Shown: positions 17,000 through 28,462 of the stretch, piece by piece | How positions within the stretch are numbered: position 1 is the first letter of the stretch | How the letters are laid out: each line of letters opens with the position of its first letter | Source of the DNA: Terriglobia bacterium | Lineage (GTDB): Bacteria; Acidobacteriota; Terriglobia; Bryobacterales; Bryobacteraceae | Assembly (NCBI GenBank): GCA_020073365.1 | Contig: JAIQFL010000067.1 | Coordinates: forward strand, 1 to 40,687 | Direction of reading: 5' to 3' | DNA length: 40,687 nt | Position numbers and translations under genes: made by a program | The notes under the pieces: generated by a model | What the model was told of the DNA's origin: nothing | Database searches by the model: none | What the model saw: only the letters and a program-made list of their open reading frames with translations

Positions 17000-18904
17000 T
17001 CAGTTGATCATAACCATGGCGCCCTTGATCGTCGTAATCGCATCTGATTTGATGGTGGTCATCATGGCGTGTTCGTCCAATGTCGCCTGCGCATCGATTG
17101 TGATCATCACAGACTTCATGGTGATGCTGGTGGGGTCCATCACGATGCTGCTCTGGCCACACTTGATTGTAATCTTGGTGACAGCCTCGGTGCTCTGTTG
17201 GTTTTCGATCTTCTCGGTCAGGTTGTTCATGACGTGGAGCGAATCGTCGCCCGGGGTCATCGGACTCTTGCCGAAGCCGACGGTGGTCGTCCGGTTGTGC
17301 TCCACTTCCACGGTCAAGTCCTTCTCCGCGTGGACCAGGATCTCTTCGCTATCCTTCTTGTCTTCGAAGCGGATCTCGTTGTAATTGTCCGGGCTGCCAT
17401 TTTTCGAGCTGCGGCTCTTGATGCCACTCTGGGTCTTGTTGTCGGGCAAGGTGTAGGGCGGCATCATGTCGGCATTGTACACGCTTCCGACGATGATGGG
17501 GTGGTCGGGATCGCCTTCTTCGAAATCGACGATCACCTCCTGCCCGATTCGCGGGATATGGATCGCTCCCCACTGCTTGCCCGCCCAATGCGTCCCCACG
17601 CGGATCCAGCACGAGCTGTCGAGATTGTTCTGGCCGTCGCGGTCCCAGTGAAACTGCACCTTCACGCGGCTATATTTGTCGGGGAAGATCTCCTCACCAG
17701 GCGGCCCCACCACGGTAGCGAGCTGCACTCCCCTGATGGATGGTACCGGCGTGGAGCGTTGCGGCCGGTAGGGTAGAGCCGCAGGAATGCAAGTGAACGT
17801 ATTCTTGTACTCGTAGGGCTCAGACTCCGCGCGGAGGGGCTGTTCGCCCTGGTGTTCCACGCTGGTCAGCACGTAGCTGTCGTCTTCCGAGAAGTGTTTG
17901 GTGAGGTTGAACTTGTGGCCGGCGGTGAATGCCGAATGCACGCTTTCTCCTTCGATCAGGAGGGTGAGGGCCGCTTCCTGCTGCATCCGGACATCCACGA
18001 TGCGGCTGTTTTCGGAGAAGATCCACTGCAGGTGATCGGGCTGTTCCCCTGCCGACTTGTTGATGCCGTCGAAATGGCGGGAGTATTCGCCCGGAAACTC
18101 GTAGAGTTCCTGTGAGTCGGTCGACCCGGACTTCAGCTTGTGGGACGTCTTGCCCACCTGAACCGAGTCCGTGATGGACTTGTCGGCATTCAGGTGCTTG
18201 TTCGGCAATTGGAAATGCTCGTCCCAGACGAGGTACTTGGGGGAGCGGATCTCCTGCGCTTTGGACCAGATGTAGACGCGGTCTTCGGTCAATTCCAGGT
18301 TGTGGACCATCTCCTGGTACACGGCCGTGGGCGAAAACGGAAGATCCGGATGAGATTGCGGCGTATTGGCCAGCACCATGGTGTGGCCATCCTTGGAGTG
18401 CTTGAAGAAATAATAGATACCACACTCCTCCATCAGGCGGCAGGCGAAATTGAAATCGCTCTCCTGGTACTGCACCACGTACTCGCGGCTCTTGAAATCT
18501 CCCTGGATTTCGTAAGACACGTCCAGCCCCGTGAGCACCTTCTTCAGAATATCGGGAATGGTCATTTGCTGGAAGAGCTTACTCCGCCGGTTGCGGGTCA
18601 GCATCCAGAATTGGGGTACCACTTCCAGCCGGTAAGCCTTGAATACCAGGTCGCGGCCCTGCTGCTTCATCCGCCTCACGATGCCGTTGATGTAGCGTTT
18701 GCCGGTTTCCCTGGCGATCTCGAGGGTGACCTTTTTGCCCAGCAGTTGGTCGAAGGGAACCTCGTTTTGGATTTCGGCGACCACTTCCAGGTCGAATTGA
18801 AACAGCTCCGAAACCGCTTCCCGGCCGCTGAATCTTTTTACCAGCAGTACGTCCTTGCCGAGAGGAGTGGTGAGTTCGTACGGCCGCTCAGTTTGCGCAA
18901 ACAT
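17000..18904 (-). CDS. vgrG: Type VI secretion spike protein VgrG (TssI)
   Basis: The 634-residue product trimerises to form the tail spike placed on the Hcp tube. The N-terminal gp27-like domain (about 1-380) is followed by the gp5 OB-fold with SRVKVQFHWDRDG near 412 and IPRIGQEVIVDFEEGDPD near 450. The beta-helix needle then runs to the C-terminus, with repeats such as TSITMKSVMITIDAQ. There is no effector extension after the needle, so cargo must come from PAAR or adaptor partners. The ATG at 18904 has GAGG about 9 nt upstream and is preferred over the in-frame TTG at 18913. It lies 15 nt after clpV. Confidence 0.95.
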   Translation of the reverse strand: MFAQTERPYELTTPLGKDVLLVKRFSGREAVSELFQFDLEVVAEIQNEVPFDQLLGKKVTLEIARETGKRYINGIVRRMKQQGRDLVFKAYRLEVVPQFWMLTRNRRSKLFQQMTIPDILKKVLTGLDVSYEIQGDFKSREYVVQYQESDFNFACRLMEECGIYYFFKHSKDGHTMVLANTPQSHPDLPFSPTAVYQEMVHNLELTEDRVYIWSKAQEIRSPKYLVWDEHFQLPNKHLNADKSITDSVQVGKTSHKLKSGSTDSQELYEFPGEYSRHFDGINKSAGEQPDHLQWIFSENSRIVDVRMQQEAALTLLIEGESVHSAFTAGHKFNLTKHFSEDDSYVLTSVEHQGEQPLRAESEPYEYKNTFTCIPAALPYRPQRSTPVPSIRGVQLATVVGPPGEEIFPDKYSRVKVQFHWDRDGQNNLDSSCWIRVGTHWAGKQWGAIHIPRIGQEVIVDFEEGDPDHPIIVGSVYNADMMPPYTLPDNKTQSGIKSRSSKNGSPDNYNEIRFEDKKDSEEILVHAEKDLTVEVEHNRTTTVGFGKSPMTPGDDSLHVMNNLTEKIENQQSTEAVTKITIKCGQSSIVMDPTSITMKSVMITIDAQATLDEHAMMTTIKSDAITTIKGAMVMIN

Positions 18905-18919
18905 AAGCGTCAAAGCCTC

Positions 18920-21820
<2,901 letters not shown>

Positions 21821-21836
21821 CAAAACCTCCCAATTT

Positions 21837-21916
21837 GGGCCACGGATGAACAACACAGATGAACACAGATAAGAAGTAAGTCTTCAATCCGCGTTCATCT
21901 GTGTTCCTCTGTGGCT
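21837..21916. repeat. Imperfect inverted repeat between tssG and clpV (ACACAGATGAAC type)
   Basis: The left arm (21837-21870, containing CACGGATGAACA and ACACAGATGAACACAGAT) is inverted relative to the right arm (21889-21916, GCGTTCATCTGTGTTCCTCTG). The local base composition is AT-richer than the flanks. The element fills the whole 101-nt gap between two genes otherwise in one operon. It looks like a dispersed extragenic element, and the minus-strand transcript would form a long hairpin here. Confidence 0.6.
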
Positions 21917-21921
21917 AATAT

Positions 21922-22980
21922 TCATAATTCCAGAACCGCGTCTCCCGGATCTCTCCGGAAGGGGGCCGATTTCACCCACGAAGTCCACCCCAACTGCCAG
22001 CCCGGTTCCTCCTTCAACTCGCAAACCGGCACTTCCTCGCGCAGCAGGATGAGCTGAATCTCCACATCGTACTCCTTCCCGGAGAAGAACGTCGTCAGGG
22101 CCCGGATGTGGCGATAAGCGTCGCCACCCGGAAGGAATTCCATATAACGCTCCAGGTTGAGCGGGCCGAGTTGAATCCTCACGCGGGACTGTTTGTCCCA
22201 AATCTCGTCCCCCACAATTGCGCCGTAGCCCAGCCTCTCCGAGTAGCTCATCGTGTCGCTCATCGAGCACTGCGCCTCTTCTTCCACGGGGTACCACGCG
22301 CCCACGAACTGCTCGATCTCCACGTGCACATCGAAATAGTCCGACAGTACCTGCCGGAGCGCCGTGGCGGAACGGGCGTGCAGGGAGAGCAGCCCGCTAT
22401 AAAACAACAGGGAGTCGTCCGAGACATCCTGCCGGTCCTGTAACCCCGGGGTGCCCAGACCCAGCAGCGCCAGCACGTGGTGCGAAAACGGGTCGAGCTC
22501 CCCCCGCTCGTACGGGATGACGAAACGGTACTTCTCCCAGGCCTGATAGAACAGGGAGATCATCCGGTGGTTGAACAGGTCGTAGAAATCGCGCAAGGTC
22601 CGGTCGCGGGCGCGGAGCCGATTGAGCACCAGGTCGCTGTATACCAGCGGCAGCACGCCCAAGGGCCCGGTCAGACCCATGAAGTTCACGCGCATTTGCG
22701 CCGGGCCCTTCACCGGCCGGTCCAGTTCCTGGATCTCGCTGGCCGGAAATGACACGTCGGGGTGTGCGGCGAAGCGCACCACTTCGGATGCAGGATTGCT
22801 GAACCGGCCCACCACCTGACGCCCCGGCGCCATGCGCGTCAGCAGCCGAACCGCCTGGAAGAACTCGAAGCGGTACGGTTCGCGGTCCAGCATCTCCGCG
22901 ATGGGCCAGCGTTCCAGGTCCACCGGCGCGCGCGGGTGCTCGTCGAAGGCGTCCCCGGCCTGTTTTGCCAAAAGAGTCAC
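21922..22980 (-). CDS. tssG: Type VI secretion baseplate subunit TssG
   Basis: The 352-residue product is a TssG/VasB/ImpH-type baseplate wedge protein that works with TssF and TssK. Typical blocks are PYRFEFFQAVRLL, NFMGLTGPLGVLPLVYSDLV, FYDLFNHRMISLFYQAWEKY and VHVEIEQFVGAW. The GTG at 22980 overlaps the tssF stop (GTGA), indicating translational coupling. The longer open frame upstream is only the tssF region read in another frame. The following gap to clpV holds an inverted repeat. Confidence 0.93.
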   Translation of the reverse strand: MTLLAKQAGDAFDEHPRAPVDLERWPIAEMLDREPYRFEFFQAVRLLTRMAPGRQVVGRFSNPASEVVRFAAHPDVSFPASEIQELDRPVKGPAQMRVNFMGLTGPLGVLPLVYSDLVLNRLRARDRTLRDFYDLFNHRMISLFYQAWEKYRFVIPYERGELDPFSHHVLALLGLGTPGLQDRQDVSDDSLLFYSGLLSLHARSATALRQVLSDYFDVHVEIEQFVGAWYPVEEEAQCSMSDTMSYSERLGYGAIVGDEIWDKQSRVRIQLGPLNLERYMEFLPGGDAYRHIRALTTFFSGKEYDVEIQLILLREEVPVCELKEEPGWQLGWTSWVKSAPFRRDPGDAVLEL

Positions 22981-24818
22981 AGCAGTATTTTCCGTCCCGC
23001 CCGCGGGGGCCACTGTCTCAGAATTTCTTTTCGCTGGCGGGTCCGTACCTGCAGTTGGCTGAAGCTGTTCATGGAAACGTAAAGTCCCAGGAAATACTCC
23101 AGCACGGCGGCAAACAGGTACACGCCGCCGCCCACGAATTGTTCTTCGTCGAACTCCATCTCCACGTGGGTTCCGCGCGCAAACGCCATGCCGTCGTCCG
23201 AGACGACGCGCGAAAAGTGTCTGCGGCTGTTCAACGCGGTCAATCCCTCGATCTGCTTCTCCGAGTACGTGGACCCCGTGAAATTGTAGAGCCGCAGGAT
23301 CTCCTGCAGCGCCTCGCGCCCTTCGCTGACCAGCGACAGATAGTTGAGCGAAAGCTGCGAAGTCAGCCGCCACAGGGAGTCCTTGGCCATGGGGGGTCTC
23401 ACCGTGTCGGTGGGCTTGAGCAGAGCCACGATGCGCTTGACCGGCAAAGCCCCTTCCAACTCGAAGTCTCCGGCCTCGTTGCCGAACGGCAGCCGCGCCG
23501 GCAGGTCGCGGTTCGAACAGATCGTCCGCACCACCAGGGTGTCCACGAAGGGCTTGACGGGCCGCCCCGACCGGTCCACCAGGGAAAGGAAAACCTCGCT
23601 GCCGTCGTCGTCGCGATAGCCCGAGGGCCGCCGCGCCCCGCGCCAGAACATCTGCACCTTCGACCGCCCCATTCCGTGGCGGAAGGAATACAGCGGCTCG
23701 AACCGCAACACCTCACCAGTCTGCGGGTTGGCGTTCAGCACCTCGGTGATCTCGAATACCTCGGTGGCCTTTCGCCGGGTTACATCGGGCACTACCTGGT
23801 ATTCGTAGCGCGTGTGATCCAGAAGGATGGGCTCGGCGGTCTGCGCGAACAGGTTCACGACGGGCGCGCATGCCAGCAGGAACGTCTTGGTGGAAACTCC
23901 CAGTTCCAGCATCTGCCGCCGGTCGTTGCGCTCAAACGGCGAGATCAGGAGGATCACCTCGGCGCGCTTCCCGAACCCGCCCTGGCACACACGGTCCAAC
24001 CCCGTCAGCTCCAGAAAAAAGAACTTCTGCGGGAAGCAGAAATATTCCTGAAGCAGCCGGTATCCCACAAAGGAGCGCCTGGGATACGGCAGGGCACCCT
24101 CGTTCTCGGCAAACCCCACAGGCCGCAGCGCGTCCGGTGTGAGGTACACCGGCTGCACTTTCGACCGGGGAGTAGGGTCCCGCACAATGATCTGCACGCA
24201 GTTGTTGCACAGCAGTTCGTACAGCGAATGCACCATGGTGCCTTCGCCATTCAGGTAGAACCGCAGCGATTCCAGCGACATCTGGGAGAACTTGAGGTCG
24301 CCGTGGCAGCGCAGGTCGATGCGAACCGCCGCAACGGCGTCGGACGATCGGATGGCCGGCTGCAGGCGATCGGGTGTTTTCCACTCCGCCTCGGCCACCT
24401 CCACGGGCCAAAATGTCAGGTCGTAGCAGGTTCGGAACTTGCAGGGCACGCCCTGCAACGGCCGCGAATTCAGCACCGAGTCGCGTTCCAGTTTCAGGCC
24501 GGATTGGGGGGTCACCTGTTCGGGGTCCACGTGGAACTGGGCTATCGACATCGAGGGAATGGGCCGCAGGTAGTGCGGATACATGATACTCAGCAGCGAT
24601 TCGGTGATCTCCGGAAACTCGTCGTCGATCTTGAGGTGGACCCGGCCGGCGAGAAACGCGAACGCCTCCATGAGGCGCTCCACGTGCGGATCCTCGCACT
24701 TGTCCGCCTCCAGGACCAGGCGCGACGCAACCTTGGGATACTTGGCGGCGAACTCCGCGCCCATCTGGCGCAGGAAGGTCAGCTCGCGTTCATAGTAGAG
24801 CAACAGGTCATCCCGCAC
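22977..24818 (-). CDS. tssF: Type VI secretion baseplate subunit TssF
   Basis: The 613-residue product matches the TssF/VasA/ImpG family from its first residues (LLLYYERELTFLRQMGAEFA, YPKVASRL, DPHVERLMEAFAFLAGRVHL, FPEITESLLSIMYPHYLRP). It is the central wedge component of the baseplate. The start is GTG at 24818 with GGGAG 6 nt upstream, overlapping the tssE stop by 11 nt. The C-terminus ends four bases into tssG. Confidence 0.95.
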   Translation of the reverse strand: MRDDLLLYYERELTFLRQMGAEFAAKYPKVASRLVLEADKCEDPHVERLMEAFAFLAGRVHLKIDDEFPEITESLLSIMYPHYLRPIPSMSIAQFHVDPEQVTPQSGLKLERDSVLNSRPLQGVPCKFRTCYDLTFWPVEVAEAEWKTPDRLQPAIRSSDAVAAVRIDLRCHGDLKFSQMSLESLRFYLNGEGTMVHSLYELLCNNCVQIIVRDPTPRSKVQPVYLTPDALRPVGFAENEGALPYPRRSFVGYRLLQEYFCFPQKFFFLELTGLDRVCQGGFGKRAEVILLISPFERNDRRQMLELGVSTKTFLLACAPVVNLFAQTAEPILLDHTRYEYQVVPDVTRRKATEVFEITEVLNANPQTGEVLRFEPLYSFRHGMGRSKVQMFWRGARRPSGYRDDDGSEVFLSLVDRSGRPVKPFVDTLVVRTICSNRDLPARLPFGNEAGDFELEGALPVKRIVALLKPTDTVRPPMAKDSLWRLTSQLSLNYLSLVSEGREALQEILRLYNFTGSTYSEKQIEGLTALNSRRHFSRVVSDDGMAFARGTHVEMEFDEEQFVGGGVYLFAAVLEYFLGLYVSMNSFSQLQVRTRQRKEILRQWPPRAGRKILL

Positions 24819-25308
24819 TGGGATCTCCCTTCACCTGGTACTCGCCGCTGGAAAGCTGGAGCACGGTGTCGAATGAGATACGTTCCGCCACGGGTTTCAT
24901 GTCGAGCAGTCCGTCGATCTGAAAGCGCAGCACGTTCTGCGTGGCGGAAAGCTCTCCGACCGGCGACACCTTGATCCGCCGGAGCCGCGGCTCGAACACC
25001 CCGAGGACGGTCTCGATCATGCGGGCCAGGTAAGCGCGGTCGTGCGTGGATTCCCAGTTGAGCGTGGTCAGATCGGGCAACCCGTAGTTGAACAACGAAC
25101 GCTCCAGTTCCTGGAACTCGCTGCCCGCCGCCTCGGGCGTGCGCCGGGTATTCAACAGCCACTCCAGGTCGCGGCGCAGCGATGCCTTCAACTGCCGTAC
25201 GGATTGCGCCCGCGTGACGGGCTGTTCCGATGCGTTCTTAGGCTCTAGATCGATGAGCCGCTCCAGCAGCGACTGCTCGACGGTCTGATCCGGCTCCCAA
25301 CGCGGCAT
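24808..25308 (-). CDS. tssE: Type VI secretion baseplate subunit TssE (gp25-like)
   Basis: The 166-residue product is a GPW/gp25-family protein that initiates sheath polymerisation at the baseplate. It has the family blocks SLLERLIDLEP, LRRDLEWLLNTRR, SLFNYGLPDLTTLNW and IKVSPVGELSATQNVLRFQI. It starts 3 nt after the tssA stop and overlaps tssF. The C-terminal beta part (DTVLQLSSGEYQV) is complete. Confidence 0.93.
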   Translation of the reverse strand: MPRWEPDQTVEQSLLERLIDLEPKNASEQPVTRAQSVRQLKASLRRDLEWLLNTRRTPEAAGSEFQELERSLFNYGLPDLTTLNWESTHDRAYLARMIETVLGVFEPRLRRIKVSPVGELSATQNVLRFQIDGLLDMKPVAERISFDTVLQLSSGEYQVKGDPSAG

Positions 25309-25311
25309 ACG

Positions 25312-27142
25312 TTATCGTTCCAGTTTCATAGCTTCCACGGGATCCAGCCGGCAGATCCAGGAATACAGCTTCTCGCGCTCGTCCGAGGAGCCCTCGGATT
25401 TTACGAGGCACTGGTGGAACAGCCTGAGGGGATACGCCAGCGTCTCCCGCGACTCCCACTCCTCCAGTTTTTTCTCCTCGATCTCCGCCGCGGCTGCCTG
25501 AAGAATAGGGAGCGCCATACCCTCATTCCCGGCGTGCAGGCAGAGATGCGCCAACTGAGCCTTCCGCAGGAAGCGGCCGCGTCCGCTGGGTTCCTGGGCA
25601 ATTTCGCGCATCAACAATTCGATGCCCGCCTCGGGCCGCCCTAAACGGGCTGCCTCCATCGCCAGGTCGAGAGCACGCTGGTGTAATGCCGTACCGTCCG
25701 CGGGAGAAACCTCCGGACTCGTTTGTGCGGGAGCCCGCCGAGCGTGAAAGAACCTGCTTTTTCAGCCACGCCTGGGTGTCCGCGTTGGCCGCCGGCGTAT
25801 CGTCCATCAGGGTCATTTCGAGAAGCTGCGGATAGGTTTCGAGCAGGCTCTGCAGCTCGGCGACGACGGCGCGGCGCACCGGCTCGTAATAGCCGCCCAA
25901 TTTCTGGCAAGCCTGGGTTACGTAGCGTTGCAGATCCAGCCATCCGCGGCCATACTCCATCCCCATGGCGGTCTCGGCCATGTCGAGCACTTCCTGCCAG
26001 TTGGAATCCATCGTAGCGCGCTTGAGCGCCTGCCGGGTTTCCGACGGGGGCGCAACCAGTTTGGTCTGGTCGATGCTCGTAGGGGAGGCACGTAGCTCGC
26101 CCCAGCGCAGACCTCGCAGCATCAGGTAGGGCGCGGGGCTGTACGGATTCTGCTGCCGCATGAACCTGGCCACCGCCACCACCCTCGCGACGGCGTCTTC
26201 CCAACTCTCCGGCAGGGCGGCGATGGCGGCGGGTTTGCGAGCCGGCGCCGGCGCCCCCTGCCCAACGGGAGCCTGTGGAGCCTCCGGCGCAGCCTCCGCC
26301 TTAGCCGGCTCCGCAGCCTCGGTTGCCCCAGCCGCCTGCCCTGCATCCGGTTCCTTCTCGCGCTTCCTCAGCAGCAGGGTGTGGACCGAGAGCCGGACCT
26401 CTTCGACGCCCTTTTTGAGGTCGCCGAACGAGGGGCTTAGATCCCCGAACTTCTCGTCGCAGAATTGCGAAAGCCGGCTGATGGATTCCAGCGTTTCATC
26501 CAGCGTCCGCTCCAGGTCCACGTAGAACGTCTTCGACGTCGCGTCGAAATCCTTGTCGAATTTCTCGGGGGGAGTCTTGCCTTCGGCGATCTTGGCCGCG
26601 CGGGCCTGCTGCTTTTCGTAGCTATCCGCCGCCGCTTCCTCGGTACCGACTTGACGCGTTTCGTCGAGGTGGACCCAGGCCAGCCCTCCTTCGGTAATGG
26701 GTGCCAGCTTGACGGCAGTCGCTGGCCGATCCTTCTCCGGCAGAGTCGGCTCGGTGGCGAGCCATTCGAGCGGCCCCACGCGAGTCTCCGGATCGCCGTC
26801 TTCAATCTCCGGATAGATGCTGTCCCAAAACGTCTCCAGAAGCTGGTGTATCAAATTCAGACCGTCGCGGAAGCCCGTGAAGCCCTCGCGACGCAACAGA
26901 GCCTGCGCCAGCCAGACCGCAAGCTGCACGTCCTTGGTCTTGGTGGCCAAGGCTTCCGTGATCAGCTTGATGGTCAGTGTCCAGTCAGCCAGCTTTCGCT
27001 CTAGCTGCCATTCACCCTGCGCGACATCATCGTCTTCACGCCTGGCTTCCTTGATTTTGTCGTAGAGCGGATCGTACTTCAGGTTGCGGCCGGAGGGATT
27101 CTCCGGCGATATCGGGTTCAGCAGTTCATTGGGTAGAGGCAT
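25312..27142 (-). CDS. tssA: Type VI secretion protein TssA, frame apparently broken near 25735
   Basis: TssA primes and caps tail-tube/sheath assembly. The start MPLPNELLNPISPENPSG and the ImpA-N blocks (LAVWLAQALLRREGFTGFRD, LLETFWDSIYPEIEDGD, GPLEWLATEP) are clear. A Pro/Ala-rich linker follows at about 325-370, then the C-terminal helical domain (RWGELRAS, LETYPQLLEMTLMDD). The frame holds to WLKKQVLSRSAG and then turns to noise. The real C-terminus (ALDLAMEAARLGRPEAGIEL to EAMKLER) is in the +1 frame. Removing one G from the GGG at 25734-25736 (minus strand) restores a 609-residue protein. All other T6SS genes are intact, so an assembly error is as likely as mutation. The gene overlaps tagJ by 17 nt. 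Confidence 0.85.
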
Positions 27143-27860
27143 GGCTTTGCGGGATCTCTTCAGCTCCCGCGATCTCCAGACGCCGCAACTCCAGGATCGG
27201 GTACTCCTCCCCGTCGACCAGAAAACTCTTCTGGCCAAACGGAACCAACTCGTCCCCCAGTTCCTCCCATACGGTGGCACGGCCGAGTCGCACTGCATCG
27301 TCGGCATGCCGGAAGCTGAACGGCGCCAGCACCGGCATCAGCACTTCGCCCAACTCCATATCTTTGAAGGAAGGTCCCGTATGCAGCAAGACCGGAGCCC
27401 AGAGAAGATCGCGAAGACGCTTGGGCGGCTGCATTTCCACCGACGCGACGTGAGCCAGCGGAATCCACATGTACTGGCCGGCCGCGAAGACCTCCAGGCG
27501 GGGACCGATTCGGGGATCGCTATCAGTGATGGATAGGAATGGCTTGCCATTGAGGGTGCCGGCAGGCTCCGTGACTGCGGATCCGGTTGTGGGATAGTCC
27601 TTCTTTTCAAACAACTCGTTCCGGGTACGCTCCGCGTGCAGGGCCGCGCGGTAGAGCATCGCCCCGGTCATCGCCTCCATGCTTCCCTGCGAGAGAATAT
27701 CGAGCTGCTTTTCGGCTCTTTCATATTTGCCGGCAAAACACAAGAGTTCAAAAAGGAAGGTGCGGCGCTTGCTGTCCGCCGGGTTGTCCCGGATTTCGGC
27801 ATTGAGCGCCTGCACCGCCTCATCGAGTTTGCCAGCCTGGTAAAGTTCCCTGGCTGTCAT
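27126..27860 (-). CDS. tagJ: TagJ/ImpE (SciE-type) T6SS accessory protein
   Basis: The 244-residue product starts at MTARELYQAGKLDEAVQALN, with GGGGA about 6 nt upstream of ATG 27860. An N-terminal TPR-like part (NPADSKRRTFLFELLCFAGK, YERAEKQLDILS) is followed by the ImpE domain (GPRLEVFAAGQYMWIPLAHV, PPKRLRDLLWAPVLL, GRATVWEELGDELVPFGQK). TagJ/HsiE binds the N-terminus of TssB and may assist ClpV-dependent sheath handling. Its presence is typical of Pseudomonas HSI-I-like (i3-type) clusters. It overlaps tssA, so the two are probably translated together. Confidence 0.9.
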   Translation of the reverse strand: MTARELYQAGKLDEAVQALNAEIRDNPADSKRRTFLFELLCFAGKYERAEKQLDILSQGSMEAMTGAMLYRAALHAERTRNELFEKKDYPTTGSAVTEPAGTLNGKPFLSITDSDPRIGPRLEVFAAGQYMWIPLAHVASVEMQPPKRLRDLLWAPVLLHTGPSFKDMELGEVLMPVLAPFSFRHADDAVRLGRATVWEELGDELVPFGQKSFLVDGEEYPILELRRLEIAGAEEIPQSHASTQ

Positions 27861-27879
27861 GAGAATCCCCAGGTACGAG

Positions 27880-28365
27880 CTAGAGCTTCTGGTTGGCCGA
27901 CACGTCCCAGCCCATCTGCCCGGCCGGGCTGCCGCTGCCATCCGGCTTCTGCACCTGGTAGTCCATGAAGATCTTCGTAAAGTTGAGCGTGATGCTCTCC
28001 GTCGGAGTGTCGTCGCCGTGCGAGCCTCCGAGCTGATAAGAGGTGACGAGCACCTGCTGCATCTTGATCTTGAGGAACTCCAGCGGCTTCTCGCCGGCCT
28101 TGCGCGAGACGATCGTCGCTTCGTCATAGTGCTTGCCATTAGAGCACTTCAGGAAAAGGTCCGCACTCGAAGTGTCCGTCCTCTTGCTGACGGAGATGTC
28201 GTGCATGTTCACCTTGCCCGCGCCCGACCCGCCTCCGACGTGTCCGCCGGAACCGCTCTGGGTAGCGCCGAAACTCCAACTGAAAATGTCGATCCAGTCT
28301 TTGTATACAGCGTCCTGGGCTTCGCCCTTGATTCCAGACAGCTTCAGAAAATAATCAGTAGCCAT
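27880..28365 (-). CDS. hcp: Type VI secretion tube protein Hcp (TssD)
   Basis: The 161-residue product forms hexameric rings of the inner tube. It starts MATDYFLKLSGIKGEAQD and shows IDIFSWSFGATQSG, DISVSKRTDTSSADLFLKCS, FLKIKMQQVLVTSYQLGG and TESITLNFTKIFMDYQVQ, all typical of Hcp. Loop GGHVGGGSGAG is Gly-rich. AGGAGG lies 8 nt before ATG 28365, the strongest site in the operon and fitting for the most abundant product. The preceding gap has two strong hairpins. tagJ begins 19 nt downstream. Confidence 0.95.
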   Translation of the reverse strand: MATDYFLKLSGIKGEAQDAVYKDWIDIFSWSFGATQSGSGGHVGGGSGAGKVNMHDISVSKRTDTSSADLFLKCSNGKHYDEATIVSRKAGEKPLEFLKIKMQQVLVTSYQLGGSHGDDTPTESITLNFTKIFMDYQVQKPDGSGSPAGQMGWDVSANQKL

Positions 28366-28414
28366 GTTCAAATCCTCCTATTTCCGTTCTTCGTTTTTTG
28401 GGTTTGTGCGTAAT

Positions 28415-28458
28415 CCGGGATCCGGATCCCGGGTAAATCCGGGATCCGCGATCCCGGA
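28415..28458 (-). promoter_or_regulatory. Two adjacent GC hairpins between tssC and hcp
   Basis: CCGGGATCCGGATCCCGG (28415-28432) is a perfect 18-nt palindrome. Next to it, TCCGGGAT (28438-28445) pairs with ATCCCGGA (28451-28458). All four arms are near-identical or complementary, so alternative pairings are possible in the mRNA. They lie right after the tssC stop and before the strong hcp ribosome binding site. They could stabilise or partly terminate the tssBC transcript and set different Hcp levels, or be a dispersed palindrome. Confidence 0.55.
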
Positions 28459-28462
28459 GAAC

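Noticed and set aside
17004..17384. 126-codon plus-strand ORF with hydrophobic stretches opposite vgrG
   Set aside because: The hydrophobicity comes from the complement of the repetitive beta-helix codons (ATG/ATC rich). It is not a real membrane protein.
17000..18904. Evolved VgrG with a C-terminal effector domain
   Set aside because: The needle repeats run to the last residues and nothing follows, so there is no attached effector.
22965..24974. 669-codon plus-strand ORF antisense to tssF
   Set aside because: It mirrors the tssF gene and has shadow-type composition (Arg, His, Gln, Val rich). No start signal is visible.
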